From assembly GCF_000266905.1 (NCBI RefSeq), contig NC_018027.1:2418001-2482000 (forward strand): DNA of 64,000 bases, read 5' to 3'. Positions 47,525-61,570 of this stretch are shown in pieces. Made by a program: the position numbers and the translations under genes. This DNA is from Mycolicibacterium chubuense NBB4 (GTDB taxonomy: Bacteria > Actinomycetota > Actinomycetes > Mycobacteriales > Mycobacteriaceae). The notes under the pieces were generated by a model, which ran no database searches, was not told where the DNA came from, and was given only the letters and a program-made list of their open reading frames with translations. Numbering within the stretch: the first letter of the stretch is position 1; every line of letters starts with the position of its first letter.

Positions 47525-48468
47525 AGCACCTGTTGACCGCGGCCGACCTCAGCCGCGAGGACGCGACCGCGATCCTCGACGACGCCGACCGGTTCCGCGA
47601 GGCGCTGCTCGGCCGCGAGGTCAAGAAGCTGCCCACGCTGCGCGGGCGCACCATCATCACGATGTTCTACGAGAACTCGACCCGCACCCGGGTGTCGTTC
47701 GAAGTGGCCGGCAAGTGGATGAGCGCCGACGTCATCAACGTCAGCGCGTCGGGATCGTCTGTGGCCAAAGGGGAATCGCTGCGCGACACCGCGCTGACGC
47801 TGCGCACTGCCGGCGCCGATGCGTTGATCATCCGCCACCCCGCGTCCGGCGCCGCCCAGCAGCTGGCCGCCTGGACGGTCGACGAGCACGGCGGCCCCTC
47901 AATCATCAACGCCGGCGACGGCACCCACGAACACCCCACACAGGCGCTTCTCGACGCACTGACGATCCGGCAGCGCCTGGGCACCATCGACGGCAAGCGG
48001 GTGGTGATCGTCGGCGACGTCCTGCACAGCCGGGTCGCCCGGTCCAACGTCGCCCTGCTGCACACCCTGGGCGCGGAGGTCGTGCTCGTCGCGCCGCCCA
48101 CGCTGCTGCCCGTCGGGGTCGGCGGGTGGCCGGTCAGCGTCTCGCACGACATCGACGCCGAGCTGCCGCTGGCCGACGCGGTCCTCATGCTGCGGGTCCA
48201 GGCCGAACGGATGAACGGCGGGTTCTTCCCGTCGTCGCGGGAGTACTCGGTACGGTACGGACTCTCCGAGAAGCGGCAGGCGCAGCTGGCCGACCATGCC
48301 GTGGTCCTGCACCCCGGCCCGATGCTGCGCGGCATGGAGATCGCCTACTCGGTGGCGGACTCGCCGCAATCGGCTGTGCTGCAACAGGTTTCCAACGGCG
48401 TGCACGTCCGGATGGCGGTGCTGTTCCACCTGCTCGTCGGGACCGAACAAGAGGCGATCAGCGCATGA
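47521..48468 (+). CDS. pyrB: Aspartate carbamoyltransferase catalytic subunit
   Basis: A 315-residue enzyme that makes carbamoyl aspartate. The carbamoyl-phosphate site is [15 protein letters not shown], followed by [52 protein letters not shown] and the aspartate loop [10 protein letters not shown], ending [11 protein letters not shown]. No pyrI gene adjoins, as usual in actinobacteria. GTG 47521 overlaps pyrR; the stop overlaps the pyrC start as ATGA. Confidence 0.96.
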   Translation: MKHLLTAADLSREDATAILDDADRFREALLGREVKKLPTLRGRTIITMFYENSTRTRVSFEVAGKWMSADVINVSASGSSVAKGESLRDTALTLRTAGADALIIRHPASGAAQQLAAWTVDEHGGPSIINAGDGTHEHPTQALLDALTIRQRLGTIDGKRVVIVGDVLHSRVARSNVALLHTLGAEVVLVAPPTLLPVGVGGWPVSVSHDIDAELPLADAVLMLRVQAERMNGGFFPSSREYSVRYGLSEKRQAQLADHAVVLHPGPMLRGMEIAYSVADSPQSAVLQQVSNGVHVRMAVLFHLLVGTEQEAISA

Positions 48469-49748
48469 CGATTCTGCTCAAAGGGGTCCGGCCCTACGGC
48501 GAAGGGGAGCCCGTCGACGTCCTCGTCGACGAGGGCCAGATCGCCGAGATCGGTTCCGGGCTGTCCGGGGACGAGACCATCGACTGCACCGGGCAGATCC
48601 TGCTGCCGGGCTTCGTCGATCTGCACACGCACCTGCGCGAACCGGGTCGCGAGTACGCCGAGGACATCGAAACCGGTTCGGCGGCAGCGGCTCTGGGCGG
48701 CTACACGGCGGTGTTCGCGATGGCCAACACGGAGCCGGTCGCCGACACCGCGGTGGTCACCGACCACGTGTGGCACCGCGGCCGGCAGGTCGGCCTCGTC
48801 GACGTGCACCCGGTCGGTGCGGTGACCGTCGGCCTGCAAGGCAAGCAGCTCACCGAGATGGGGTTGATGGCGGCCGGCGCCGGGGGAGTGCGGATGTTCT
48901 CCGATGACGGTGTGTGCGTCGACGACCCGCTCGTGATGCGCCGCGCGCTGGAATACGCCTCCGGCCTGGGCGTGCTCATCGCCCAGCACGCCGAGGAGCC
49001 GCGCCTGACCGTCGGGTCGGTCGCCCATGAAGGCCCCCAGGCTGCCCGGCTCGGGCTGGCCGGATGGCCTCGCGCGGCCGAGGAGTCCATCGTGGCGCGC
49101 GATGCCCTGCTGGCCCGCGACGCCGGCGCGCGCGTGCACATCTGCCACGCCTCGACCGCGGGTACCGTGGAGCTGGTCCGGTGGGCCAAGGAACAAGGGA
49201 TCGCGATCAGCGCAGAAGTGACGCCGCACCATCTGCTGCTCGACGACAGCCGGCTCGAGACCTACGACGGGCGCAACCGCGTCAACCCGCCGCTGCGCGA
49301 GGCCAGCGACGCCGTTGCGCTGCGTCAAGCCCTCGCCGACGGTGTGATCGACTGTGTCGCAACGGATCACGCGCCCCATGCCGAGCACGAGAAGATGTGC
49401 GAGTTCGCCAACGCCCGGCCCGGGATGCTCGGGCTGCAAACGGCGTTGTCCGTCGTCGTCGAGACCATGGTGAGGCCGGGGCTGCTGACGTGGCGCGACG
49501 TCGCCCGCGTGATGAGCGAGGCGCCCGCCCGCATCGTCGGACTGCCCGACCAGGGCAGGCCGCTCGACGTCGGTGAACCGGCCAACCTCACCGTGGTCGA
49601 CCCCGAGGCGACATGGACGGTCAAGGGGCCCGAGCTGGCGAGCCGCTCGGACAACACACCGTACGAGGACATGGAGTTGCCCGCCGTCGTGGTGGCCACC
49701 ATGCTGCGCGGACGAATCACCGCGCGCGACGGGAAGGTCGGCCCGTGA
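48465..49748 (+). CDS. pyrC: Dihydroorotase
   Basis: A 427-residue class I amidohydrolase that closes the dihydroorotate ring. Zinc ligands are in [10 protein letters not shown], with further metal-site blocks [31 protein letters not shown], and the catalytic Asp in [19 protein letters not shown] and GLQTALSVV are also typical. ATG 48465 overlaps pyrB; the upstream frame extension is pyrB shadow. Its stop overlaps the next gene as GTGA. Confidence 0.95.
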   Translation: MTILLKGVRPYGEGEPVDVLVDEGQIAEIGSGLSGDETIDCTGQILLPGFVDLHTHLREPGREYAEDIETGSAAAALGGYTAVFAMANTEPVADTAVVTDHVWHRGRQVGLVDVHPVGAVTVGLQGKQLTEMGLMAAGAGGVRMFSDDGVCVDDPLVMRRALEYASGLGVLIAQHAEEPRLTVGSVAHEGPQAARLGLAGWPRAAEESIVARDALLARDAGARVHICHASTAGTVELVRWAKEQGIAISAEVTPHHLLLDDSRLETYDGRNRVNPPLREASDAVALRQALADGVIDCVATDHAPHAEHEKMCEFANARPGMLGLQTALSVVVETMVRPGLLTWRDVARVMSEAPARIVGLPDQGRPLDVGEPANLTVVDPEATWTVKGPELASRSDNTPYEDMELPAVVVATMLRGRITARDGKVGP

Positions 49749-50248
49749 ACACTCCGACTCTGGTCGCCTCGCTGATCATGGCCGCGCTGCTGGCGCTGGT
49801 CATCGCGGTCGTGATCCAGGCGATGGTGCGTGGATGGCGCCACCGGGCCGAGCGGCAGGCTCAGGTCGTGGGGTCGCTGCCGTCGCTGCCCGAGACCGTG
49901 GGTCCGGCGATCGTGGGCGCCACCAAGGGCCTCTACGTCGGCAGCACGCTGGCCCCGCACTGGAACGACCGCGTCGCCGCCGGTGACCTCGGCTTCCGCG
50001 CCAAGGCCGTTCTCACCCGTTACCCGGAAGGAATCATGTTGCAGCGCACCGGCGCCGGGCCGATCTGGATACCCGACGAAGCGATCGCCCAGATCCGCAC
50101 CGAGAAGTATCTGGTCGGCAAGGCGCTCACCCACGACGGCATCCTGGCGATCCGGTGGCGGCTGCCGTCGGGTGCCGAGATCGATACCGGGTTCCGCGCC
50201 GACGACCGGCGCGATTACGTGAAATGGCTTCCGGAGGAGGTGGCATGA
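49745..50248 (+). CDS. Membrane-anchored PH-like domain protein within the pyr operon
   Basis: A 167-residue protein: one N-terminal transmembrane helix ([23 protein letters not shown]), a basic stretch, then a compact domain ([67 protein letters not shown]) resembling bacterial PH-like folds. It is conserved at this position in mycobacteria (recalled Rv1382), but function is unknown. GTG 49745 overlaps the pyrC stop by four bases and its stop overlaps carA, so it is firmly inside the operon and likely needed in stoichiometry with it, possibly as a membrane scaffold; that is inference. Confidence 0.88.
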   Translation: MNTPTLVASLIMAALLALVIAVVIQAMVRGWRHRAERQAQVVGSLPSLPETVGPAIVGATKGLYVGSTLAPHWNDRVAAGDLGFRAKAVLTRYPEGIMLQRTGAGPIWIPDEAIAQIRTEKYLVGKALTHDGILAIRWRLPSGAEIDTGFRADDRRDYVKWLPEEVA

Positions 50249-51372
50249 CCGTCCAGAAGGCTCTCCTCGTGCTCGAGGACGGGCGCATCTTCACCGGCAC
50301 GCCGTTCGGCGCGGTCGGCGAGACCCTCGGCGAGGCCGTGTTCTCGACAGGTATGTCGGGCTATCAGGAGACCCTGACCGATCCCAGCTACCACCGCCAG
50401 ATCGTGGTCGCCACAGCGCCGCAGATCGGCAACACCGGCTGGAACGACGAGGACAGCGAGAGCCGCGGCGACAAGATCTGGGTGGCGGGTTATGTGGTCC
50501 GCGACCCGTCTCCGCGGGCGTCGAACTGGCGGGCCACCAGGACGCTCGACGACGAGTTGGCGCGCCAGGGCATCGTCGGCGTCGGCGGTGTCGACACGCG
50601 TGCCGTGGTGCGGCATCTGCGCAGCGTGGGTTCGATGAAGGCCGGGGTGTTCAGCGGAGCGGCGGCAGAGGCGGCCGCCGACGAGCTGGTCGCGCGCGTG
50701 CGCGCACAGACCGCGATGCTGGGCGCCGACCTGGCCGGCGAAGTCAGCACCGACAGCGCCTACACCGTGGAACCCGGCGGAGACACCCGGTTCACCGTCG
50801 CCGCACTCGATCTGGGCATCAAGACCAACACGCCGCGCAACTTCTCCGCGCGCGGCATCCGCACGGTCGTGCTGCCGTCGGCGGCGACCTTCGCGCAGAT
50901 CACCGACCTGAACCCCGACGGGGTGTTCCTGTCCAACGGACCCGGCGACCCGGCGACGGCCGACCACGTCGTCGGGGTGACCCGCGACGTCCTCGAGGCG
51001 GGGATCCCGTTGTTCGGCATCTGCTTCGGCAATCAGATCCTGGGGCGGGCGCTGGGCCTGTCCACCTACAAGATGGTGTTCGGCCACCGCGGCATCAACG
51101 TGCCCGTGATGGACCACGCCACCGGCCGCGTGGCGATCACCGCACAGAATCACGGGTTCGCGCTCGAAGGCGAGGCCGGCCAGCAGTTCGACACGCCGTT
51201 CGGCCGCGCCGAGGTCAGCCACACCTGTGCCAACGACGGTGTGGTGGAGGGGGTTCGGCTGACCGACGGCCGCGCCTTCTCGGTGCAGTACCACCCCGAG
51301 GCCGCCGCGGGTCCCCGCGACGCCGGATACCTGTTCGACCAGTTCGTCGACTTGATGGCGAAAGAGAAGTAA
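50245..51372 (+). CDS. carA: Carbamoyl-phosphate synthase small subunit (glutamine amidotransferase)
   Basis: A 375-residue protein. The N-terminal CPSase domain has [25 protein letters not shown], and the class I amidotransferase domain has LSNGPGDP, the nucleophile Cys in [15 protein letters not shown] and His/Glu in [10 protein letters not shown]. It supplies ammonia from glutamine to CarB. ATG 50245 has GGAGGAGG directly upstream and overlaps the previous stop as ATGA. Three bases separate it from carB. Confidence 0.96.
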   Translation: MTVQKALLVLEDGRIFTGTPFGAVGETLGEAVFSTGMSGYQETLTDPSYHRQIVVATAPQIGNTGWNDEDSESRGDKIWVAGYVVRDPSPRASNWRATRTLDDELARQGIVGVGGVDTRAVVRHLRSVGSMKAGVFSGAAAEAAADELVARVRAQTAMLGADLAGEVSTDSAYTVEPGGDTRFTVAALDLGIKTNTPRNFSARGIRTVVLPSAATFAQITDLNPDGVFLSNGPGDPATADHVVGVTRDVLEAGIPLFGICFGNQILGRALGLSTYKMVFGHRGINVPVMDHATGRVAITAQNHGFALEGEAGQQFDTPFGRAEVSHTCANDGVVEGVRLTDGRAFSVQYHPEAAAGPRDAGYLFDQFVDLMAKEK

Positions 51373-51375
51373 TAG

Positions 51376-54714
<3,339 letters not shown>

Positions 54715-54716
54715 GC

Positions 54717-55538
54717 GTGGGCGGGTTCGGTGACCGCCTCGCCCGCGCCATGGCACAGCGCGGACCGCTGTGTCTGGGCATCGACCCGCACCCCGAGCTG
54801 CTGCGCGCGTGGGGGCTGGGCGCCGACGCCGACGGCCTGGCCCGGTTCAGCGAGATCTGTGTGGCCGCGTTCGGGGACTTCGCCGTGGTCAAGCCGCAGG
54901 TGGCGTTCTTCGAGGCGTACGGCGCAGCGGGGTATGCCGTGCTCGAGCACACGATCGCCGGCCTGCGCGCCGCCGGCGTGCTGGTACTCGCCGACGCGAA
55001 GCGCGGCGACATCGGCTCGACGATGGCCGCCTACGCCCAGGCCTGGGCCGGCGACTCGCCGCTGGCCGCCGACGCGGTGACGGCCTCGCCGTACCTGGGC
55101 TTCGGTTCGCTGCAGCCGCTGCTGGACCTGGCGCTGGCCCGCGGCCGGGGAGTGTTCGTGCTCGCGGCCACCTCGAATCCCGAGGGGGCGTCGGTGCAGC
55201 GCGCGCAGGCCGGCGGGCGCACCGTCGCCCAGTCGATCGTCGACGCCGCCGCAGCGGCCAACGGGACCGACCGCGCCGGATCGGTCGGGGTGGTCGTCGG
55301 GGCGACGCTGACGGACCCGCCCGACGTGAGTGCGCTGGGGGGTCCGGTCCTGGTGCCCGGTGTGGGCGCGCAGGGCGGCCGTCCCGAGTCGCTGGCCGGA
55401 CTCGGAGGCGCCCGGCCCGGGCAAATACTGCCCGCGGTCTCGCGCGACGTGCTGCGCGCTGGACCGGACCCGGCCTCGCTGCGAGGCGCCGCGGAACGGA
55501 TGCGCGACGCCGTCGCGCACCTGCAGCACAACCGGTAG
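54717..55538 (+). CDS. pyrF: Orotidine-5'-phosphate decarboxylase (type 2)
   Basis: A 273-residue TIM-barrel decarboxylase of the long, type 2 form found in mycobacteria. The substrate site shows [12 protein letters not shown], the catalytic Lys/Asp cluster in [18 protein letters not shown], and [27 protein letters not shown] and the phosphate loop [12 protein letters not shown] 54717. It is the last pyr gene; pyrD is not in the operon, as in other actinobacteria. Confidence 0.95.
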   Translation: MGGFGDRLARAMAQRGPLCLGIDPHPELLRAWGLGADADGLARFSEICVAAFGDFAVVKPQVAFFEAYGAAGYAVLEHTIAGLRAAGVLVLADAKRGDIGSTMAAYAQAWAGDSPLAADAVTASPYLGFGSLQPLLDLALARGRGVFVLAATSNPEGASVQRAQAGGRTVAQSIVDAAAAANGTDRAGSVGVVVGATLTDPPDVSALGGPVLVPGVGAQGGRPESLAGLGGARPGQILPAVSRDVLRAGPDPASLRGAAERMRDAVAHLQHNR

Positions 55539-55896
55539 CGACACGCCCGACACGCTATGACCAGCGAAAATTTCTCTGCGCCGACGCCTGGGAACGGGCT
55601 GAGCCGGCGGCTGGAAACGGCCGGCGAAGCGCGGTAGCCGGCCGCGGCGCGCCAATACCCGCGATATGCAGGCGCTTTGTCGTTTCGCGCGGTCCCCGCG
55701 ACGATCCAGCGACCCCGGTTCCGCAGGCGTCCGCGAGCCCGGCAGCGCCCTACACGCTGGGCTTTTGACCCTCTAAGCCGGGGGTGGGGTTCGCTTTCGT
55801 CGGGATGCGTGGGTACGGTCGTCCACGCTGGCTGGTTCTGGAGCCACCTCGACCAGCCGAGACAAATCAGAAGTTGTGACGAGACGGAGGAACCCC
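55539..55896. other. Intergenic region between pyrF and mihF
   Basis: A 358-base region with no credible gene. Near pyrF it holds a small hairpin (GCCGGC at 55603-55608 and 55620-55625, 11-base loop) without a T-run, perhaps contributing to termination. The mihF promoter must lie here; TACGGT near 55814 resembles a -10 and TTGACC near 55766 a -35, but their spacing does not match one another, so no promoter is called. Confidence 0.5.
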
Positions 55897-56211
55897 GTGG
55901 CCCTTCCCCAGTTGACCGACGAACAGCGCGCGGCAGCGTTGGAGAAGGCTGCTGCCGCACGTCGAGCACGAGCCGAGCTCAAGGATCGGCTCAAGCGCGG
56001 CGGCACCAACCTCAAGCAGGTGCTCAAGGACGCCGAGACCGACGAGGTCTTGGGCAAGATGAAGGTCTCCGCGCTGCTGGAGGCGTTGCCCAAGGTCGGC
56101 AAGGTCAAAGCACAGGAGATCATGACCGAACTCGAGATCGCCCCGACCCGCCGGCTGCGCGGTCTGGGCGACCGTCAGCGCAAGGCCCTGCTGGAAAAGT
56201 TCGACCAGTAG
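55897..56211 (+). CDS. mihF: Mycobacterial integration host factor mIHF
   Basis: A 104-residue basic DNA-binding protein, nearly identical in sequence to the recalled M. tuberculosis form: [35 protein letters not shown], then [49 protein letters not shown] with a helix-two-turn-helix (S13-like) fold. It bends and compacts the nucleoid and acts in L5 integration. GTG 55897 has GGAGG seven bases upstream; a GTG at 55876 would add seven residues. It starts the mihF-gmk-rpoZ-coaBC group. Confidence 0.95.
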   Translation: MALPQLTDEQRAAALEKAAAARRARAELKDRLKRGGTNLKQVLKDAETDEVLGKMKVSALLEALPKVGKVKAQEIMTELEIAPTRRLRGLGDRQRKALLEKFDQ

Positions 56212-56218
56212 CGAGTCG

Positions 56219-57188
<970 letters not shown>

Positions 57189-57205
57189 CGGGGACCGGCC
57201 GGGCG

Positions 57206-58453
57206 ATGGAGCGCAAGCGGATCATCGTCGGCGTCGCCGGTGGCATCGCCGCCTACAAGGCGGCGACGGTGGTCCGTCAGCTGACCGAAGCCGGGCACTC
57301 CGTCCGCGTCGTCCCCACCGAGTCGGCCCTGAAGTTCGTCGGCGCCGCCACGTTCGAGGCGCTCTCCGGAAACCCGGTGCACACCGGGGTCTTCGACGAC
57401 GTTCACGAGGTGCCGCACGTCCGGATCGGGCAGGCCGCCGACCTCGTCGTCGTGGCACCGGCCACCGCCGATCTGCTCGCCCGCGCCGCGGGTGGTCGCG
57501 CCGATGACCTGTTGACCGCGACACTGCTGACCGCCCGGTGCCCTGTCCTCTACGCGCCGGCGATGCACACCGAGATGTGGCTGCACCCGGCCACCAGTGA
57601 GAACGTGGCCACCCTGCGGCGCCGCGGCTCGGTGGTGATGGAACCCGCCTCCGGCCGCCTCACCGGCGCCGACACCGGCCCCGGCCGGTTGCCCGAGGCC
57701 GAGGAGATCAGCACGCTGGCGCAGCTGCTGCTCGCGCGCGGCGACGCGCTGCCGTACGACCTGGCCGGCGTGAAGGTGCTGGTGACCGCGGGGGGCACCC
57801 GCGAGCCGATCGACCCGGTCCGCTTCATCGGCAACCGCAGTTCCGGTAAGCAGGGCTACGCGATGGCGCGGGTGATGGCCCAGCGGGGCGCCGACGTGAC
57901 GCTGATCGCGGGCAACACCGCCGGGCTCGTCGACCCCGCCGCCGTCCACGTCGTCCACGTCGGGTCGGCCGCCCAGCTGCACGACGCCGTCTCCAAGCAC
58001 GCCCCCGACGCCAACGTTCTGGTCATGGCCGCCGCCGTCGCCGACTTCCGTCCGGCTCACGCCGCGACGAGCAAGATCAAGAAAGGTCCCGCCGGGCAGG
58101 GCGAACCCACGATCGAACTGGTCCGCAACGACGACGTCCTCGCCGGCGCGGTGCGCTCCCGCAGCGACGGCCAGCTGCCCAACATGAAAGCGATCGTCGG
58201 ATTCGCCGCCGAGACCGGCGACGCCAACGGCGACGTGCTCTTCCACGCCCGCGCCAAGCTCAAGCGCAAAGGCTGCGACCTGCTCGTGGTCAACGCGGTG
58301 GGGGAGAACCGGGCGTTCGAGGTCGATCACAACGACGGATGGCTGCTCTCGTCGGACGGCAACGAGTCCGCGTTGGAGCACGGTTCGAAGACTGTGATCG
58401 CGAGCCGTATTGTGGACGCGATCGTGGGCTTCCTGCGCACCAGCGCGGGATAG
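57206..58453 (+). CDS. coaBC: Bifunctional phosphopantothenoylcysteine decarboxylase / phosphopantothenate-cysteine ligase
   Basis: A 415-residue fused enzyme of coenzyme A synthesis. The N-terminal CoaC flavoprotein part has GVAGGIAAYKAATVVRQL, the PASANT-like motif as APATADLLARAAGG and the Cys-loop near LTARCPVLYAPAMHTEMWLHPAT. The C-terminal CoaB part has VTAGGTREPIDPVRFIGNRSSGKQGYAMA and AAVADFRP. ATG 57206 is 17 bases after rpoZ. A perfect hairpin lies 20 bases beyond its stop. Confidence 0.95.
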   Translation: MERKRIIVGVAGGIAAYKAATVVRQLTEAGHSVRVVPTESALKFVGAATFEALSGNPVHTGVFDDVHEVPHVRIGQAADLVVVAPATADLLARAAGGRADDLLTATLLTARCPVLYAPAMHTEMWLHPATSENVATLRRRGSVVMEPASGRLTGADTGPGRLPEAEEISTLAQLLLARGDALPYDLAGVKVLVTAGGTREPIDPVRFIGNRSSGKQGYAMARVMAQRGADVTLIAGNTAGLVDPAAVHVVHVGSAAQLHDAVSKHAPDANVLVMAAAVADFRPAHAATSKIKKGPAGQGEPTIELVRNDDVLAGAVRSRSDGQLPNMKAIVGFAAETGDANGDVLFHARAKLKRKGCDLLVVNAVGENRAFEVDHNDGWLLSSDGNESALEHGSKTVIASRIVDAIVGFLRTSAG

Positions 58454-58473
58454 CCGCCGACAGACGTCAGCGT

Positions 58474-58492
58474 GCGCGCAAGGGTTGCGCGC
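58474..58492 (+). terminator. Hairpin downstream of coaBC
   Basis: A perfect 8-bp inverted repeat, GCGCGCAA (58474-58481) with TTGCGCGC (58485-58492), and a three-base loop, 20 bases after the coaBC stop. There is no T-run after it, which is common for mycobacterial terminators. It could end the mihF-coaBC transcript before metK. Confidence 0.5.
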
Positions 58493-58575
58493 CGTAGGGG
58501 GACACGCTCGGGTGCTGACGGCACCCGCCTGCCGCGTGTCGTCGCGACATGAGTGGAAATGGAAAGGGATCGGAC

Positions 58576-59784
58576 GTGAGTGAAGCTCGGCTGTTTACCA
58601 GTGAGTCGGTGACCGAAGGGCACCCCGACAAGATCTGTGACGCCATCAGCGACTCGGTGCTCGACGCGCTGCTCGCCGGAGATCCCAAGTCCCGCGTCGC
58701 CGTGGAGACGCTGGTGACCACGGGCCAGGTGCACGTCGTCGGCGAGGTGACCACCACCGCCAAGGGGGCGTTCGCCGACATCACCAACACCGTGCGCGCG
58801 CGGATCCTCGACATCGGTTACGACCACTCGGACAAGGGCTTCGACGGGCTCACGTGCGGCGTGAACATCGGCATCGGCGCCCAGTCACCCGACATCGCCC
58901 AGGGTGTCGACACGGCCCACGAGACGCGCGTGGAAGGCGCCGCGGACCCGCTGGACTCCCAGGGCGCCGGCGACCAGGGCCTGATGTTCGGCTACGCGAT
59001 CGCCGACACCCCGGAGCTGATGCCGCTGCCGATCGCGCTGGCGCATCGGCTGTCGCGCAAGCTCACCGAGGTCCGCAAGAACGGCACGCTGGACTACCTG
59101 CGCCCCGACGGCAAGACGCAGGTCACCGTCCAGTACGACGGGACCAAGCCGGTGCGTCTGGACACCGTGGTGCTGTCGACCCAGCACGCCGACGGCATCG
59201 ACCTCGAGGCCCAACTGTCTCCCGAGATCAAGCAGCACGTCATCGACACGGTGCTCACCGAGCTCGGCCACGACACCCTCGACACCTCCGCGCCGCGGAT
59301 CCTGGTGAACCCGACCGGCAAGTTCGTGCTGGGCGGTCCGATGGGCGACGCCGGGCTGACCGGGCGCAAGATCATCGTCGACACCTACGGCGGCTGGGCC
59401 CGGCACGGCGGCGGCGCCTTCTCCGGCAAGGACCCGTCGAAGGTGGACCGGTCGGCCGCCTACGCGATGCGCTGGGTCGCCAAGAACGTCGTCGCAGCCG
59501 GCCTGGCCGAGCGCGTCGAGGTCCAGGTGGCCTACGCGATCGGCAAGGCCGCCCCGGTCGGGCTGTTCGTCGAGACCTTCGGATCCGAGACCGTCGACCC
59601 GGTCAAGATCGAGAAGGCCATCGGCGAGGTGTTCGACCTGCGGCCGGGCGCGATCATCCGCGACCTGGACCTGCTGCGGCCGATCTACGCGCCGACGGCG
59701 GCCTACGGCCACTTCGGCCGCACCGACATCGACCTGCCGTGGGAGCAGCTCAACAAGGTCGACGACCTCAAGAACGCCGTCTGA
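58576..59784 (+). CDS. metK: S-adenosylmethionine synthetase
   Basis: A 402-residue enzyme that makes S-adenosylmethionine from methionine and ATP. Signatures: [38 protein letters not shown], the ATP loop [50 protein letters not shown] 58576 (SEARLFTSE) has AAAGGG seven bases upstream and matches the usual 403-residue length; ATG 58549 would add nine residues. The 122-base gap before it holds the coaBC hairpin and presumably a promoter; no SAM riboswitch was recognised. Confidence 0.95.
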   Translation: MSEARLFTSESVTEGHPDKICDAISDSVLDALLAGDPKSRVAVETLVTTGQVHVVGEVTTTAKGAFADITNTVRARILDIGYDHSDKGFDGLTCGVNIGIGAQSPDIAQGVDTAHETRVEGAADPLDSQGAGDQGLMFGYAIADTPELMPLPIALAHRLSRKLTEVRKNGTLDYLRPDGKTQVTVQYDGTKPVRLDTVVLSTQHADGIDLEAQLSPEIKQHVIDTVLTELGHDTLDTSAPRILVNPTGKFVLGGPMGDAGLTGRKIIVDTYGGWARHGGGAFSGKDPSKVDRSAAYAMRWVAKNVVAAGLAERVEVQVAYAIGKAAPVGLFVETFGSETVDPVKIEKAIGEVFDLRPGAIIRDLDLLRPIYAPTAAYGHFGRTDIDLPWEQLNKVDDLKNAV

Positions 59785-59856
59785 CGACGATCAAGCGGCG
59801 AGGGACGAGCCGCGTTGAGAAGTCAGACGCGATAGACGCGGTCTAGCCCCGCTTCT

Positions 59857-60784
59857 TCATCCGAGGGCGGCCCGCAGCGCGCCGAGCGCTCGCTGGGCCG
59901 CCTCGGTGGCTGCCGGCACCACGCCGGCATACGCGAGGTAGCCGTGCACCAGCGAGTCTGCGTTGTGCAGCTCCACCGCGGTGCCGGCGTCGCTCAGCAG
60001 CTCGGCGTAACGGATGCCGTCGTCGCGCAGCGGATCGTGCCCCGCGACCGCGATGTAGGCCGCGGCCAGGCCGTCCAGCTCGCCGCGCGCCGGCACCAAC
60101 GTCGCTGGGGGCTCGGACATGTCGGCGTCGCCGACATACCAGCGGGTGAACCCCTTGCACGCGTCCAGGCGCAGGATCGGCGCCTCGGCGTTCTCGGTGT
60201 AGGACGGCAGCGAGGTGTCGAACGTCGTCGACGGATACCAGAGCAGCTGGAACCGCAGGGCCGTACCGGCGTCGCGCGCCAGCTGCGCGATCACCGCGGC
60301 GAGGTTGCCGCCGGCGGAGTCACCCGCCACGGCCATGCGGCCGGAGTCGCCGCCCAACTCGTGGGCGTGCTCGGCGACCCACTGCGTGGCCGCCCACGCG
60401 TCGTCCACCGCGGCCGGGTACGGGTGCTCCGGTGCGAGTCGGTAGTCCACCGACACCCACGACCGCCTCCGCGCCGACGGCGTGCATGCGCGCGGCCCCG
60501 TCGTAGGTGTCGAGATCGCCGACCGCCCAGCCGCCGCCGTGCAGGAACACCACCACCGGCAGCACGGCCGCTTCCGTCGGCGGCCGGTACACCCGCAGCG
60601 CGATCGGGCCGGCCGGCCCCTCGATGTCGATGTCCTCGGCCGCCACCTCGGGATGGAGCTCGGTGCGCGGCAGGTCCCGGAACCGCTGCCGCGCCACCTG
60701 CGGTCCGCCGTCGGTCGTCAACTGGAACGGGACGGCGTCGAGGACTTTGCGCAGCACGGGATCCAACGGGGTCGCAGAAGCCAT
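59857..60784 (-). pseudogene. LipH/hormone-sensitive-lipase-like esterase with a one-base frameshift
   Basis: Frame 1 starts at ATG 60784 ([18 protein letters not shown]) and carries the oxyanion-hole motif HGGGW; it leaves the correct frame after [11 protein letters not shown]. Frame 2, to 59857, resumes [21 protein letters not shown] with the nucleophile [11 protein letters not shown] (Ser), an acid residue in HDPLRDDG and the His in SLVHGYLAY. One extra base in the GGG at 60456-60458 (CCC on the plus strand) restores the frame when removed. All catalytic parts are otherwise intact, so it is either a recent pseudogene or a base-calling error. Recalled relatives are M. tuberculosis LipH/LipI at the same locus between metK and priA. 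Confidence 0.85.
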
Positions 60785-60826
60785 GGCACACACCGTACGC
60801 ACGGGCTCTTTAGTAGGTTCTGGCGC

Positions 60827-61570
60827 ATGGCGACGACCGAACGACCGGCCGCGACGACGCAGTGGCGCGCCCCCCTGTGGACGGCTGCGGCTGTGGTGGC
60901 CGCCGGCTACGGCTGCTTCCTGATCGCCACCGCACTGCGGCTGCCCGCCGGTTCGGAACTCACCGGGCAGTTCGCGCTGCAACCGGCGGTCAAGGCGCTG
61001 ACGGCAGTGATCCTGGCCGCAGCGGCGCTGCGCCATCCCTTCGCGCGGGAGCGGCACTGGCTGGTGGCGGCCCTGGTGTTCTCCGCGGCCGGCGACTACC
61101 TGCTGGCCATGCCGTGGTGGCAGCCGTCGTTCGTGCTGGGGCTGGCCGCGTTCCTGCTCGCCCACCTCTGCTTCCTCGCCGCGCTGGCGCCCCTCGCCGT
61201 TTACTCGCACGTCCGGATCGCCGCGGTTGCAGTGGTTGTCGCGGCCTGCGCAGCGCTGCTGGTGTGGTTCTGGCCGCGGCTGGTCGCCGAGGGCATGACC
61301 GTGCCGGTGACGCTCTACATCGGCGTGCTCGGTGCGATGGTCGGCGCCGCGCTGCTGGCCGGGCTGCCGACCCCGTGGACGGCGCTGGGTGCGGTGTGCT
61401 TCGCGGTGTCGGACGCGATGATCGGCATCAGCAAGTTCGTGCTGGCGCCCGAGCACGCCGAGGCGCTGGCGGTGCCGATCTGGTGGGCCTACGCGACCTC
61501 GCTGCTGTTGATCACGGCCGGCCTTCTGTTCGGGCGGGCGTCTGTGCCCTCTGCTAGACCTGCGGTGTGA
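60827..61570 (+). CDS. YhhN family (lysoplasmalogenase-like) membrane protein
   Basis: A 247-residue polytopic protein with about eight hydrophobic segments and the YhhN/TMEM86 pattern: [60 protein letters not shown]. Vertebrate TMEM86B hydrolyses lysoplasmalogens; bacterial substrates are not well defined. ATG 60827 lies 42 bases from the divergent esterase start. Its TGA overlaps the priA start as GTGA, so they are one transcription unit (recalled Rv1401-priA order). Confidence 0.85.
   Translation: MATTERPAATTQWRAPLWTAAAVVAAGYGCFLIATALRLPAGSELTGQFALQPAVKALTAVILAAAALRHPFARERHWLVAALVFSAAGDYLLAMPWWQPSFVLGLAAFLLAHLCFLAALAPLAVYSHVRIAAVAVVVAACAALLVWFWPRLVAEGMTVPVTLYIGVLGAMVGAALLAGLPTPWTALGAVCFAVSDAMIGISKFVLAPEHAEALAVPIWWAYATSLLLITAGLLFGRASVPSARPAV

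Noticed and set aside
55603..55625. GCCGGC inverted pair after pyrF
   Set aside because: Six GC pairs with an 11-base loop are frequent by chance at this GC content and no T-run follows; only noted within the intergenic entry.
58454..58575. Possible SAM-responsive riboswitch before metK
   Set aside because: The region is short and contains only the coaBC hairpin; no SAM riboswitch core was recognisable by eye.
59795..59813. GCGGC/GCCGC hairpin between metK and the convergent esterase
   Set aside because: Only five base pairs with a nine-base loop and no T-run; too weak to call a terminator.
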